64,000 bases of DNA from CAVUCH01 sp963697705 (GTDB lineage: Bacteria; Acidobacteriota; Vicinamibacteria; Vicinamibacterales; JAENWD01), in the NCBI GenBank assembly GCA_963697705.1, contig CAVOPA010000017.1, positions 682,001 to 746,000 of the forward strand, read 5' to 3'. The translations under genes and the position numbers were made by a program. This document shows positions 35,781 through 44,930 of this stretch, one piece after another. The notes under the pieces were generated by a model that made no database searches, was not told where the DNA came from, and was given only the letters and a program-made list of their open reading frames with translations. Within the stretch, counting starts at the first letter, position 1. Each line of letters opens with the position of its first letter.

Positions 35781-36767
35781 GTGCCGGATTCCCTCGGTCC
35801 GATTCGCATCGGCATCTCCTCGTGCCTGCTCGGGCAGAAGGTGCGGTTCGACGGCGGGCACAAGCGCGACACCTTCCTGACCGAGACGCTCGGCCGCTAC
35901 GTGGAATGGGTGCCCGTTTGTCCCGAGGTGGAGGTCGGGATGGGTACGCCGCGGGAAACCGTGCATCTCGTCCGCGAATTGGATCGCACGCCGCACGCGG
36001 GTGAGGGTGTGCCGGTCCGGATGATCGCGCCGAAGAGCGGCGCGGACTGGACCGAGCGCATGACCACCTACTCGCAGGCTCGCGTCGCCGCTCTTGCACG
36101 GCTCGACCTCTCGGGTTACGTCCTGAAACGAGACTCCCCCAGCTGCGGCATGGAACGGGTCAAGGTGCACACGCCGGGCGGCATGCCCGAGCGGATAGGG
36201 TCGGGCATTTACGCCACCGCCCTGCGCGAGCGGATCCCGACACTGCCCGTCGAGGAGGAGGGCCGGCTGTGTGATCCGCGGCTGCGGGAGAATTTCGTCG
36301 AGCGCGTGTTCGCCTATCGGCGGCTGCGGGCGCTCTTTGCTGCGCGGTGGACGGCCGGGCACCTGGTGCGGTTCCACACCGCGCACAAGCTGGTGCTGCT
36401 CGCGCATCAGCCGACGGCGTACACGGCGTTAGGGCGTCTCGTTGCAGGCGCCGGCGCGCTGCCGCGCGCGCAGCTGCAGGACCAATACGAGCAAATGTTC
36501 ATGGAGGCACTCGCCCGCGTGGCCACGCCGGCGCGTCACGCAAACGTGCTGCAGCACATCGCCGGCTACTTCCGCGACGCGCTCGACGCCGGCTCACGTG
36601 CGGAACTGGCGGCGCTCATCGACGATCACCGCACCGGGATCGTTCCGCTCATCGTGCCAATCACGCTCATCCGCCACCATGTCCGGCGGCTCGGTATTGC
36701 ATATCTCCAGGACCAGGTCTACCTCGATCCGCACCCCAAGGAGCTGGCGTTGAGGAACCACGTGTAG
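35781..36767 (+). CDS. DUF523 (TudS-like) plus DUF1722 (YbgA-like) protein
   Basis: The N-terminal half (to about residue 160) is DUF523, with three conserved Cys in GISSCLLGQKVRFDGGHKR, PVCPEVEVG and KRDSPSCGMERV. In the characterised member TudS these ligate an iron-sulfur cluster that desulfurates thiouracil. The C-terminal half is DUF1722, with FHTAHKLVLLAHQPTAYTAL and YRDQ-like helices (VPITLIRHHVRRLGIAYLQD). The start is GTG at 35781. A heptad repeat element follows the stop. The biological substrate is unknown. Confidence 0.85.
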   Translation: MPDSLGPIRIGISSCLLGQKVRFDGGHKRDTFLTETLGRYVEWVPVCPEVEVGMGTPRETVHLVRELDRTPHAGEGVPVRMIAPKSGADWTERMTTYSQARVAALARLDLSGYVLKRDSPSCGMERVKVHTPGGMPERIGSGIYATALRERIPTLPVEEEGRLCDPRLRENFVERVFAYRRLRALFAARWTAGHLVRFHTAHKLVLLAHQPTAYTALGRLVAGAGALPRAQLQDQYEQMFMEALARVATPARHANVLQHIAGYFRDALDAGSRAELAALIDDHRTGIVPLIVPITLIRHHVRRLGIAYLQDQVYLDPHPKELALRNHV

Positions 36768-36776
36768 AGCATCGAT

Positions 36777-36913
36777 GGCTGGAGGCTGGAGGCTGGAGGC
36801 TGGCGGCTGGCGGGCGGTTGCGGCGGATGGGGCGGGCGGTTGGCGGTTCGAGGCCCGAGCTGGCGCCCGCGCATTGGAATCCAGAGCCAGACAGGCTCCA
36901 GCCCCCAGCCTCT
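36777..36913. repeat. Heptad-repeat element, two inverted arms (GGCTGGA / CTCCAGC)
   Basis: The gap between the DUF523 gene and nei has a left arm of GGCTGGA and GGCTGGC heptads (36777-36812) and a right arm CAGGCTCCAGCCCCCAGCC (36893-36910), which is complementary to the left. The interior is GC-rich without a gene. Confidence 0.7.
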
Positions 36914-36930
36914 GCCATGTACGATCCACC

Positions 36931-37767
36931 ATGCCCGAAGGCGACACCATCTACCGGTCGGCGCAGACGCTCGACCGGGCGCTCCGTGGGGGCGTGGTCG
37001 CGCGTTTCACATCGGTGCTGCCGGCCCTCACGCGCATCGACGAGGACCGACCGCTGGCCGGCCGCACCATCGAGCGCGTGTGGTCGCAGGGGAAGCACCT
37101 CCTGATCCAGTTCTCGAACGACCTCGTGCTGCGCACGCACATGCGCATGAACGGCTCGTGGCACATCTACCGGGCCGGCGAACGGTGGCGGCGGCCGCGG
37201 TCTCAGGCGCGGCTCGTGATCGAGACCGATGCGTTCGTGGCCGTCGCCTTCAATGTGCCCGTGGCCGAGTTCTACACCGCCCGGGAACTGAAGCGGGAGC
37301 CTGCGTTACGGGACCTCGGTCCCGACCTGCTGGGCGAGACCTTCGACGAAGCCGGCGCCGTGGCACGACTCCGGGCACGCGGGCGGCTCGGCATCGGCGA
37401 CGCGCTGCTCGATCAGCGGGCACTGGCGGGAATCGGCAACGTCTACAAGTCGGAGGTCTGTTTCGTCTGTCGCATCAACCCGTTCACGCCGGTGGATCAC
37501 CTGTCGGATGACGCGCTCCACGCGCTCGTACAGACTGCGCGACGTCTGCTCCAGGCCAACGTCGCTGCCGGCACAGACGCGGGGATTGCCACCTACCATC
37601 CACTCAGCCGCACTACCGGCGGCGCGGAGCCAGAGGAGCGGCTATGGGTGTACGGCCGTGCGCGACGCCCCTGCCGCCGGTGCCGCACGCGGATCGAACG
37701 GCAGAAGCAAGGGCCCGACGCAAGGAGCACGTACTGGTGCCCTCAGTGTCAGGGGACGGCGCAGTAG
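36931..37767 (+). CDS. nei: Endonuclease VIII/Fpg-type DNA glycosylase
   Basis: The product begins MPEGDTIYRSAQTL, so Pro2 is the catalytic N-terminal imine-forming residue. LIQF-type segment QGKHLLIQFSNDLVL has the conserved Lys; the helix-two-turn-helix reads LDQRALAGIGNVYKSEVCF; the C-terminal zinc finger has four Cys (PCRRCRTRI and YWCPQC). It removes oxidised pyrimidines (Nei) or, less likely, purines (Fpg). The start is ATG 36931; codons before it are in repeat DNA. The stop lies inside the first copy of a tandem repeat. 278 residues match the family. Confidence 0.88.
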   Translation: MPEGDTIYRSAQTLDRALRGGVVARFTSVLPALTRIDEDRPLAGRTIERVWSQGKHLLIQFSNDLVLRTHMRMNGSWHIYRAGERWRRPRSQARLVIETDAFVAVAFNVPVAEFYTARELKREPALRDLGPDLLGETFDEAGAVARLRARGRLGIGDALLDQRALAGIGNVYKSEVCFVCRINPFTPVDHLSDDALHALVQTARRLLQANVAAGTDAGIATYHPLSRTTGGAEPEERLWVYGRARRPCRRCRTRIERQKQGPDARSTYWCPQCQGTAQ

Positions 37768-37825
37768 TTCGGGGGTTTTCGCGGTAGTTCGGGGGTTCGC
37801 AGTAGCTGGGGGCTTCGCAGCAGTT
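37761..37825. repeat. 18-20-bp tandem repeat starting in the nei stop codon
   Basis: About three and a half copies of a unit GCAGTAGTTCGGGGGTT plus C (37761-37780, 37781-37798, 37799-37816, then a partial copy) begin with the last codons and stop of nei. The rest of the gap to lhr (37826-37907) has imperfect GGTTCT-type words and no gene. Confidence 0.65.
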
Positions 37826-37907
37826 TTCAGTTCTCAGTAATCAGTGTTCGGTGTTTCTGCGACAGCACCCAAACCCAGAACCGAGAACCACACCAGAGCC
37901 GCAGACG

Positions 37908-40900
37908 TCAGTTCCCGGCGCGAGGCCCAGGCGTAAGTGCCCGGCGCGTCCCGGACGCCTGCAGCCCCATCGCCCCGCGGACGAAACCTGCGTCGACCAG
38001 ATAGGGCAGAAGCGGGTGCTCCGCGACCGCGACGCCGTCGATGTGCGCGATGAGCATGCCGCCGCGGGTGTCGGATGTCGCGAGTGCGAACAACCGGGCG
38101 GCGACTGCCCTGGCGGTGATGGTGCGCGTGGGCTCCTCGTCGGGCAGGTACACGGACAGTTGACGATCGCCGCGTGCCAGGAACGCCGCAAGCCGTCCGT
38201 TGACGAGGATGACCGTGGCGCCCGCGGTCCGGGTCGGGCCGCGCCCATCCCGCGGCGGACCCGGGGGCGCGGGCCATTTGAGGATGGCGCCGTACGGGTT
38301 CGCCGGATCGGTTGCCGCGAGGTGCGTCACCTGCACGGCATCCGGTTCGTCGCGCACCGACCGCAGGAGATCGAGCGCGGCCGGCAGCGCGAACTGCATG
38401 GCTCCCAGGCCGCCGACGAACAGGCCGCGCCGGATGCGCCCGCCTTCCTCCATCGTCTTGAGCACGGCGTACACGGTCGAGAACCCGCCCCGCAACCCCT
38501 CGGCGGCCACCGCCTCGCGCGTGAGGACACCGTGGCGATTGAGGAGTTGCCGCGCCATGCCCGTCGCCCACTCCGTGGGTGACGGGCGCGGGCCGATCCG
38601 CGGCGCCACGAGTGACCAGCGGCCCTGCGCCGCGGGTGGCGTGGCGCGCCGCGACCGGTACGCGCGCGTCTGGCGGTCGCGGCGCGTCCGCGGCGGCGGG
38701 GCCGCGAACGCGCGAACCGCGTTGAACGAATCGTTGGTGACCAGCCCCTTCCACACGAGGTCCCACAGCGCATCCACGACCTCCTGCGGAAAGCCCCCGC
38801 CGCACGCCGCGTGAATGGCGGGGAAGAACGACGCGCCGGCGGTCTCGAGATGATCGACGATCGCGCGCGCGAGCCCCGCCGGTTCGACGGGTTCGACAGG
38901 CGGCACCAGCGCACGCAGGTGATCCGTGAGGTAGATCGCGATGCGGCCGTCACGATCGCCGAGTGGCTCGACCCCCAGCCACACGATCTCCCCCGCGCCC
39001 AACAGCACATCGAGGTCGGCGGGACGATAGCCCTCCACCCGGGCCGGCAGCACGTCGGCTTCGAGCACCGATGCCGGCAGCGGCGCGCCCTGCAGCTGCT
39101 CGATCGCGTCGAGCAGCGCATCGAGGCCGGGGCGCGGACGCACCACGCCCTGCCACACCGTCGCCAGCCGCCCCAGCGCGTCGGTCTCGACGGGCTCCAC
39201 CTCTCGCCGCAGCCGCGCGAGCGATCGCTGGCGCAGCGTGCGGAGCACCCCGGACTCGCACCACTCGCGGTGCATCCCCCCGGGACGAAACTCCCCGGCG
39301 AGGACGCGTCCGGCGGCCGCGATCCGCCCGAGCACTTCCTCCGCGACCGCATGGCCGATGCCGAAGCGGTGCGCGCATTCGTCGGTCGTGAACGGGCCGT
39401 GCGTGCGCGCGAAGCGCAGCAGCAGGTCTCCAGCCGGGTCCCGCACCGGCTGCAGCAGCGATTCCGGCAGGCCCTGCGGCAAGGGCGCTCCGAGCGCGTC
39501 ACGGTAGCGCGCGGCGTCCTCGACGGCGATGAAGCGCGGTCCGCCGGCGATCGGGACGCGCACGATTCGTCGGGCGCGCTCCAGGCTGCGCAGCACCGCG
39601 CCAACGTCGTCCAGCGCCGCGCGCGCCGCGACCTCCGCCTCCGTCATATCCCCGATCCGGATCAGCAGGTCGTGGACGGCGTCAGCGTTCTTCGCGTGAT
39701 AGCGGGAATCGAGGTGCTGGAGCTGGTGCTCGTACGCCTCGATCACGGCGGGATCGAGCAACTCGCGCAGCTCGGCGTCGCCGAGCAACTCCCGCAGCTG
39801 GCTGTGGTCGACCGAGAGCGCCTGCGCCCGCCGCTCCGCGAGCGGGGCATCGCTGTCGTAGAGGAAGTTGGCCACGTACCCGAACAGCAGCGAGGAGGCG
39901 AAGGGCGACGGCGCCTGCGAGTCGACCGTGACGACGTGGATCGCGCGCGTGCCGACCTGGTGCAGCGTGTCCACGAGCGCCGGCATGTCGAAGATGTCGC
40001 GCAGACATTCGCGATACGTTTCGAGCAGCGCCGGGAACGATCCGAAGCGTGCCGCCACCGCCAGCAGGTCGGCGGCGCGCTTTCGCTGCTGCCATAGCGG
40101 GGCGCGTGCGCCCGCGCGGCGGCGCGGCAGCAGCAGCGCCCGGCCGGCGACCTCGCGAAACCGGCCGGCGAAGAGCGCGCTCGCGCCCAGCTGCCGGATG
40201 ACGAGACCCTCGACGTCTTCTGCGGGCGGCAGCACCACCGCGGTATCGGGCGGCGTGTCCGTGTCCGGAAACCGCACGACGAACCCATCGTCGGTCCAGA
40301 GCACTTCGACATCGATGGCCATCTCTTCGCGCACGCGTGCCACGACCGCCAGGGCCCAGGGCGCGAGAACGCGGCCGCCAAGCGCGGACATCACGCACAC
40401 GCGCCAATCGCCCAGCTCGTCGCGCGTGCGTTCGACGACGATGGTGCGGTCGTCGGGGACCGCCTGTGTGGCGGCCGCCTGGTCGGCGATGTACTGGAGC
40501 AGGTTCTCGGCCGCGAGGCGATCGAGATCGTGATCGCGCACGAGGCGATCGATCGCGGCGGCCGGCGGCAGGCCGCGCAGCTCGCGCACCAGGCGCCCGA
40601 TGGCAAGCCCCAGCTCGCGCGGGCGCGCCGGGCCGTCGGCCTTCCAGAAGGGCATCTTTCCCGGCTCGCCGGGCGCCGGGGAGACGATCACGCGATCGTG
40701 CGTGATTTGCTCGATGCGCCAGCTCGAGGCGCCGAGGACGAAGGTTTCGCCGACGCGGCACTCGAACACCATCTCTTCATCGAGCTCGCCGACCCGCGCC
40801 GTGCCCTTTGGCGCTCCGGCGAGAAACACGCCGTAGAGGCCGCGGTCGGGAATCGTGCCCGCGTTCGCGATCGCCACGCGCTGCGAGCCTTCACGCGTGG

Positions 40901-42524
40901 TCAGCAGGCCTGTGATGCGGTCCCACGTGAGGCGCGGGCGCAGCTCTGCGAACTCGTCGGAAGGGTAGCGGCCCGAGAGCATGTCGAGCACGCCGTCGAA
41001 GACACGGCGGCTCAGGCCTTCGAACGGCGCAGCCGCCCGCAGGCGGGCAAAGAGGCGGTCGGCTGGCCACGGCTCCATTGCCACCATGGCCACGATCTGC
41101 TGCGCGAGCACGTCGAGCGGGTTGCGCGGGTAGCGCGTGGCTTCGACCCGCCCCTCGTGCATGGCGCGCGTCACCGCCGCGCACGCGAGCAGGTCGCCGC
41201 GGTACTTGGGAAAGATCACGCCCTCGCTGGTGGCGCCGACCTGGTGGCTGGCGCGGCCGATGCGCTGCATGCCGCTCGCGACGGAGGGTGGCGCTTCGAT
41301 TTGCACGACGAGATCGATCGCGCCCATGTCGATCCCAAGCTCGAGCGACGACGTGGCGACGAGCGCCCGGAGCTGGCCTGCCTTGAGCGCATCCTCGATT
41401 TCGACGCGCTGCTCGCGCGCGATGGAGCCGTGGTGCGAGCGGACGAGCGGCTCGCCCGCCAGCTCGTTGAGCGCACCGGCGAGGCGCTCGGCGAGCCGCC
41501 GGCTGTTCACGAACAGCAACGTGGACTGGTGGGCACGGATGATCTCGAGCAGGCGCGGGTGGATGCTCGTCCAGATCGACGTTCGCACTGGACCCTGCGA
41601 CGCCGGGCCGCTCGGAATGTCGGGCAGCACCGTCCCGATCTTCGCGAGATCCTCCACCGGCACTTCGACGGTGAGCGACAGCGCCTTCGGCTGGCGCGCA
41701 TCCACGATCGTGACCGGCCGCCAGGTGGTCGGCGCCTGATCCGCGGCGAACTCGTCGTGGAGCGCCTCGCGGACCTCCGCCGGCGGTGTCGGCGCAGCGG
41801 CAGGGCGCCGCGCACGACCGCGAGGCCGGGCGGCCGTCTCAGGTTCGCGCAGTGCCGCGCCGCCGAGAAAACGCGCGACCTCATCGAGCGGGCGCTGCGT
41901 GGCCGACAGCCCGATGCGCTGCAGCGGTGCATCCCTGAGCGCCTCGAGCCGCTCGAGCGAGAGCACGAGGTGCGCCCCGCGCTTGGTCGGCACGAGCGCG
42001 TGAATCTCGTCGATGATGACGGTGTGGACCGAGCGCAGCGTCTCGCGCGCCTGCGATGTCAGCAGCAGGAACAGCGACTCGGGCGTGGTGATCAGGATGT
42101 CGGCCGGCTCACGCTGGAAGCGCGTGCGCTCGCGTCCCGGCGTGTCGCCCGTCCGCACGGCGGCGGCGGGGACGATGAACGGTTCGCCGCGCCCGCGGGC
42201 GAGGTTCGTAATCCCGGCGATGGGCGCTCGAAGGTTCCGCTCGACGTCGACCGCAAGCGCCTTGAGCGGGGAGACGTACAGCACGCGACAGCGTTCGCGT
42301 GTGTCGGGAACGGCCGCGAACATCAGACGATCGATCGCCCACAGAAACGCCGCGAGTGTCTTGCCGCTGCCGGTGGGCGCGAACACCAGGGTGGATTCGC
42401 CGCGCGCGATTGCCGGCCACCCGCGTGCCTGGGCCGCGGTCGGCGCGTCGAAGGACGCTTTGAACCAGTCGCGAACCGCGGGGTGGAACGATGCGAGCGG
42501 GTCGGCGGCGCGCGCGGCAGGCAC
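37908..42524 (-). CDS. lhr: Lhr-family ATP-dependent helicase
   Basis: This 1538-residue SF2 helicase equals the length I recall for E. coli Lhr. It has the Q-motif-like start SFHPAVRDWFKASFDAPTAA, motif I PTGSGKTLAAFLWA, motif II VIIDEIHALVPTKRG, motif III SATQRP, motif IV-VI (LLFVNSRRLAERLA; VATSSLELGIDMGAIDLVVQ; QRIGRASHQVG), then the long Lhr extension with the winged-helix DIFDMPALVDTLHQVGTRAI region and WSLVAPRIGPRP, and a C-terminal domain. Lhr proteins act in DNA repair and genome maintenance. The GTG at 42524 is preceded by GAGGC. It is monocistronic and divergent from the small gene at 42658. Confidence 0.93.
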   Translation of the reverse strand: MPAARAADPLASFHPAVRDWFKASFDAPTAAQARGWPAIARGESTLVFAPTGSGKTLAAFLWAIDRLMFAAVPDTRERCRVLYVSPLKALAVDVERNLRAPIAGITNLARGRGEPFIVPAAAVRTGDTPGRERTRFQREPADILITTPESLFLLLTSQARETLRSVHTVIIDEIHALVPTKRGAHLVLSLERLEALRDAPLQRIGLSATQRPLDEVARFLGGAALREPETAARPRGRARRPAAAPTPPAEVREALHDEFAADQAPTTWRPVTIVDARQPKALSLTVEVPVEDLAKIGTVLPDIPSGPASQGPVRTSIWTSIHPRLLEIIRAHQSTLLFVNSRRLAERLAGALNELAGEPLVRSHHGSIAREQRVEIEDALKAGQLRALVATSSLELGIDMGAIDLVVQIEAPPSVASGMQRIGRASHQVGATSEGVIFPKYRGDLLACAAVTRAMHEGRVEATRYPRNPLDVLAQQIVAMVAMEPWPADRLFARLRAAAPFEGLSRRVFDGVLDMLSGRYPSDEFAELRPRLTWDRITGLLTTREGSQRVAIANAGTIPDRGLYGVFLAGAPKGTARVGELDEEMVFECRVGETFVLGASSWRIEQITHDRVIVSPAPGEPGKMPFWKADGPARPRELGLAIGRLVRELRGLPPAAAIDRLVRDHDLDRLAAENLLQYIADQAAATQAVPDDRTIVVERTRDELGDWRVCVMSALGGRVLAPWALAVVARVREEMAIDVEVLWTDDGFVVRFPDTDTPPDTAVVLPPAEDVEGLVIRQLGASALFAGRFREVAGRALLLPRRRAGARAPLWQQRKRAADLLAVAARFGSFPALLETYRECLRDIFDMPALVDTLHQVGTRAIHVVTVDSQAPSPFASSLLFGYVANFLYDSDAPLAERRAQALSVDHSQLRELLGDAELRELLDPAVIEAYEHQLQHLDSRYHAKNADAVHDLLIRIGDMTEAEVAARAALDDVGAVLRSLERARRIVRVPIAGGPRFIAVEDAARYRDALGAPLPQGLPESLLQPVRDPAGDLLLRFARTHGPFTTDECAHRFGIGHAVAEEVLGRIAAAGRVLAGEFRPGGMHREWCESGVLRTLRQRSLARLRREVEPVETDALGRLATVWQGVVRPRPGLDALLDAIEQLQGAPLPASVLEADVLPARVEGYRPADLDVLLGAGEIVWLGVEPLGDRDGRIAIYLTDHLRALVPPVEPVEPAGLARAIVDHLETAGASFFPAIHAACGGGFPQEVVDALWDLVWKGLVTNDSFNAVRAFAAPPPRTRRDRQTRAYRSRRATPPAAQGRWSLVAPRIGPRPSPTEWATGMARQLLNRHGVLTREAVAAEGLRGGFSTVYAVLKTMEEGGRIRRGLFVGGLGAMQFALPAALDLLRSVRDEPDAVQVTHLAATDPANPYGAILKWPAPPGPPRDGRGPTRTAGATVILVNGRLAAFLARGDRQLSVYLPDEEPTRTITARAVAARLFALATSDTRGGMLIAHIDGVAVAEHPLLPYLVDAGFVRGAMGLQASGTRRALTPGPRAGN

Positions 42525-42604
42525 GCCTCGATTCTACCGGCGCATCCCGGCGGGAGCGTGCACCCATCCCCGCGACGGGGCGGATCCGCGGGAAGGAGAG
42601 CCGG

Positions 42605-42610
42605 TATAAT
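42605..42610 (+). promoter_or_regulatory. Candidate -10 box (TATAAT) upstream of the small ORF
   Basis: A consensus TATAAT lies 48 bases upstream of ATG 42658 in the lhr/small-ORF gap. No TTGACA-like box is at the right distance. Confidence 0.4.
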
Positions 42611-42657
42611 CAGGGGACACCATTGAACACGGATATGCGGACAGGGGATTGGCAGAC

Positions 42658-42972
42658 ATGGGAGACGCAGGCGAAGGACTGATCGACGCGGATGCGAAGA
42701 TACAGGAACGCATGGAAGAACTGCAGTTGAGCCGCGCGCAATCGCGGCGGCCCGCAGTCAAGAACCCGGAACAGGTGCGCGAGATCGAGTCGCTGAAGCT
42801 CGCCCACACCGAGATGACCCGTCAGCTCGAGAACACGACGCACGAAGCGCGGCGCGCCCAGATCGCCAACGCCCTTGCCGAAATCGACCGCCGCATCGCG
42901 GCCACGCAAGCGGCGCTCGACGTCGTAGCGACCAGCGCTGACTACACTCCCGCTGCAGGCGGCCGCCGATAG
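42658..42972 (+). CDS. Small helical hypothetical protein
   Basis: I do not recognise it. The 104-residue product is rich in Glu, Arg, Gln and Ala and predicted largely coiled coil (for example IQERMEELQLSRAQS and EIESLKLAHTEMTRQLENTT). No Cys, signal or membrane segment is seen. The ATG at 42658 has AGGGGA about 10 bases upstream; a TTG at 42649 would add three residues. A consensus -10 box upstream and normal codon use suggest it is real. Confidence 0.6.
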   Translation: MGDAGEGLIDADAKIQERMEELQLSRAQSRRPAVKNPEQVREIESLKLAHTEMTRQLENTTHEARRAQIANALAEIDRRIAATQAALDVVATSADYTPAAGGRR

Positions 42973-43057
42973 AAACTCCGGCGGCTGCGTTGCTCCTGGT
43001 CAAACACCTCCGGGTTGCCGCGCCTTCGTGACGGGCGCCTCGGGACCGTGCGTGCGC

Positions 43058-44494
43058 TCAAGACACACGGGTCTCGTCGCCGGCGCAGGCATGGCCGGCG
43101 TCCGCGCGCACGGCTGGCAGGCCGCCGCTGCCGCCCGTGATTGCACTCCGCACATCCACGCCCACGCTGTCGCCGACCGAACTCGCCAGGCGCCAGCAAT
43201 CCGGTCGCAGGTGCGCCGGCAGCGTGACCTCCGGAGGCGGAGTCGCGGCCGCCAGGTCGATCACCCGCAGGTAGTCTCCGGCCATCTGGGCGATCGTATG
43301 GTGACGTTCGAAATGGCGGCGCGCCGCATCTCCGAGGCGGGCGCGGAGAGCGGCGTCTTCGATCAAACGGCGCAACGCACGCGTCAGCAGGCCGACCTCG
43401 TCCGACATGTCGACGCTGATCGCGACCGGGGTCACCCGCTGCCCGTGCGTATCGATGTGTCGCACCGTCCAGTGGAGCGGCTCGAGTGTGGGGATGTGGG
43501 CGAGATGGACGAGGTCGGTCACAACCGTAGGGAGGCCTGCCGCGATGCAATCCACCCACGCGGCTGACGTCTCCCGTGCCGTCGGCCAACGCAGGCACAG
43601 CGCGGCATCCGCCGCGGCGAGACAGGCCGGCAGTTCCTCGTCGGCAACGTATCCGGTGACGGCGATGCAATCCGCAATACCGGCGGCTCTTGCCTCGGCG
43701 AGCGCGTCGGACGCGACGCCCGCGCCGACGATCAGCAGCCGGAGATCCGGGTGGTGGTGTCCCGTCGCGGCAATGGCTCGAACCGCGGCGCGAATCCGTT
43801 TTTCGGGCGTGACGCCCCCATAAGCAAGGATCACGAACGCGTCCGGAGCGATGCCGAGGCGCTGCCGGGTGCGGGCGCGGACGCGTTGGGCATCCTGTCC
43901 GCATTCACCGCCACGGGGATCCTGCACGCCGAGACTGATCTCGTCGACGGCCACACCTTCGAACGTCTCCCGGAGATCGGCGGCAATCATCGGGTTGTGC
44001 ACCGCGACGCGGCGCGCCGACACGACGACGCTGCGAATCATCGGCCAGAAGTACGAAATGGCTCCGCCAAAGCCGTGAATCGCGAGGGCCGCCCGGTCGG
44101 CGGGCACGTCGGGGTGATTGAAGGCGAGCTCCGCCGCGTAGTCCTCCGAGCGGCGCCTCGCGAGCAGGCTCGCCGCGCGCGCGTGGTGCAGGTGCGCGTC
44201 GTGCAGGACGACCAGCCCCGGATACTGGAACAGGTAGGGCCACGTGTAGTCGTGGCACCCGGCGTTGCCGATCTGATAGACGATCAGATCGTAGGGAGCC
44301 TGCTGGTGCAGCCAGACGAAATCGTGGGCCGACCGCGCCGGCATGTGCCGCGCCTGCGCGAACGCCATCTCGGCAGCCGTCGCGACGAAGACATCCACCG
44401 CGTGCGCGGCGAGAACCGCCGGCAGCGCGTTGACGGAATATCGCGCAACACCGCTCCTGACAGGTGGGAGCGGAGTGAACCAGGCAAGCCGCAC
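43058..44494 (-). CDS. GT4-family glycosyltransferase
   Basis: The 478-residue product begins MRLAWFTPLPPVRSGVARYS, a typical GT-B N-terminus with a gly-rich loop, and has the C-terminal domain segment LAYGGVTPEKRIRAAVRAIA (with Glu/Lys) and PTARETSAAWVDCIAAGLPT with the donor-sugar-binding E. This places it in family GT4. The product extends past the fold with an Ala/Gly-rich tail (VRADAGHACAGDETRVS). The acceptor and donor are unknown. It stands alone on the minus strand. Confidence 0.82.
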   Translation of the reverse strand: MRLAWFTPLPPVRSGVARYSVNALPAVLAAHAVDVFVATAAEMAFAQARHMPARSAHDFVWLHQQAPYDLIVYQIGNAGCHDYTWPYLFQYPGLVVLHDAHLHHARAASLLARRRSEDYAAELAFNHPDVPADRAALAIHGFGGAISYFWPMIRSVVVSARRVAVHNPMIAADLRETFEGVAVDEISLGVQDPRGGECGQDAQRVRARTRQRLGIAPDAFVILAYGGVTPEKRIRAAVRAIAATGHHHPDLRLLIVGAGVASDALAEARAAGIADCIAVTGYVADEELPACLAAADAALCLRWPTARETSAAWVDCIAAGLPTVVTDLVHLAHIPTLEPLHWTVRHIDTHGQRVTPVAISVDMSDEVGLLTRALRRLIEDAALRARLGDAARRHFERHHTIAQMAGDYLRVIDLAAATPPPEVTLPAHLRPDCWRLASSVGDSVGVDVRSAITGGSGGLPAVRADAGHACAGDETRVS

Positions 44495-44556
44495 GACGGG
44501 ATCTTACGCCGCTGGCGAGCACGGAGAAGCTCGGCGGTCAGGAGAAAAAGCGCTTC

Positions 44557-44785
44557 TCGTCCGGCCGAAGCCGGACCATGCCGACACAACGTTCCCGGCT
44601 GAAGCCGGGCGCGACGCGGATCCTGCGGGACGCGGGGCGGCTGGAGCCGGGGCGCTGCGCGGAGCCTGCGGCACGCGGCACTACGCGGGTCCTGCGCCAC
44701 GTGGCGTGAGAGCCAGGCCCTACGCGAATCCTGCGGCACGTCACAGCGCTGAAGCCGGACTATGCGGACGCTGCGGCATGGTCGT
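44557..44785. repeat. Degenerate ~40-bp repeat with CCGGCTGAAGCCGG hairpins
   Basis: The gap between the GT4 gene and nuoA has about five degenerate copies of a unit resembling GGCTGAAGCCGG, a variable part, then CGGATCCTGCGGCACG. The palindromic head could form short hairpins. It shares the CTGAAG-centred palindrome plus CTAYG layout with the repeats at 57.6 and 61.2 kb. No gene. Confidence 0.6.
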
Positions 44786-44803
44786 CAACTGTGTCGCGCC
44801 GCG

Positions 44804-44832
44804 TTGACGGAACCTGCCTGCTCCGATAGCAT
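44804..44832 (+). promoter_or_regulatory. Probable sigma-70-type promoter of the nuo cluster
   Basis: TTGACG (44804-44809) and TAGCAT (44827-44832) are separated by 17 bases, 98 bases upstream of nuoA. This is the best promoter-like sequence in the window and is well placed for nuoABC. Confidence 0.5.
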
Positions 44833-44930
44833 TGACGCGAGGTTTGCGAATATCTTCACAAGCCGACGTGTGCGTGGCCTGAGTCGTGCACGGTCCGGTC
44901 GCTGCCCTCACCGACTCCCCGGGGACATAC

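Noticed and set aside
40530..42626. 698-residue plus-strand open frame
   Set aside because: It is antisense to the well-conserved lhr gene.
43058..44494. BshA (bacillithiol glycosyltransferase), given the YpdA-like gene
   Set aside because: The protein is longer than BshA and lacks recognisable BshA-specific segments; a generic GT4 call is safer.
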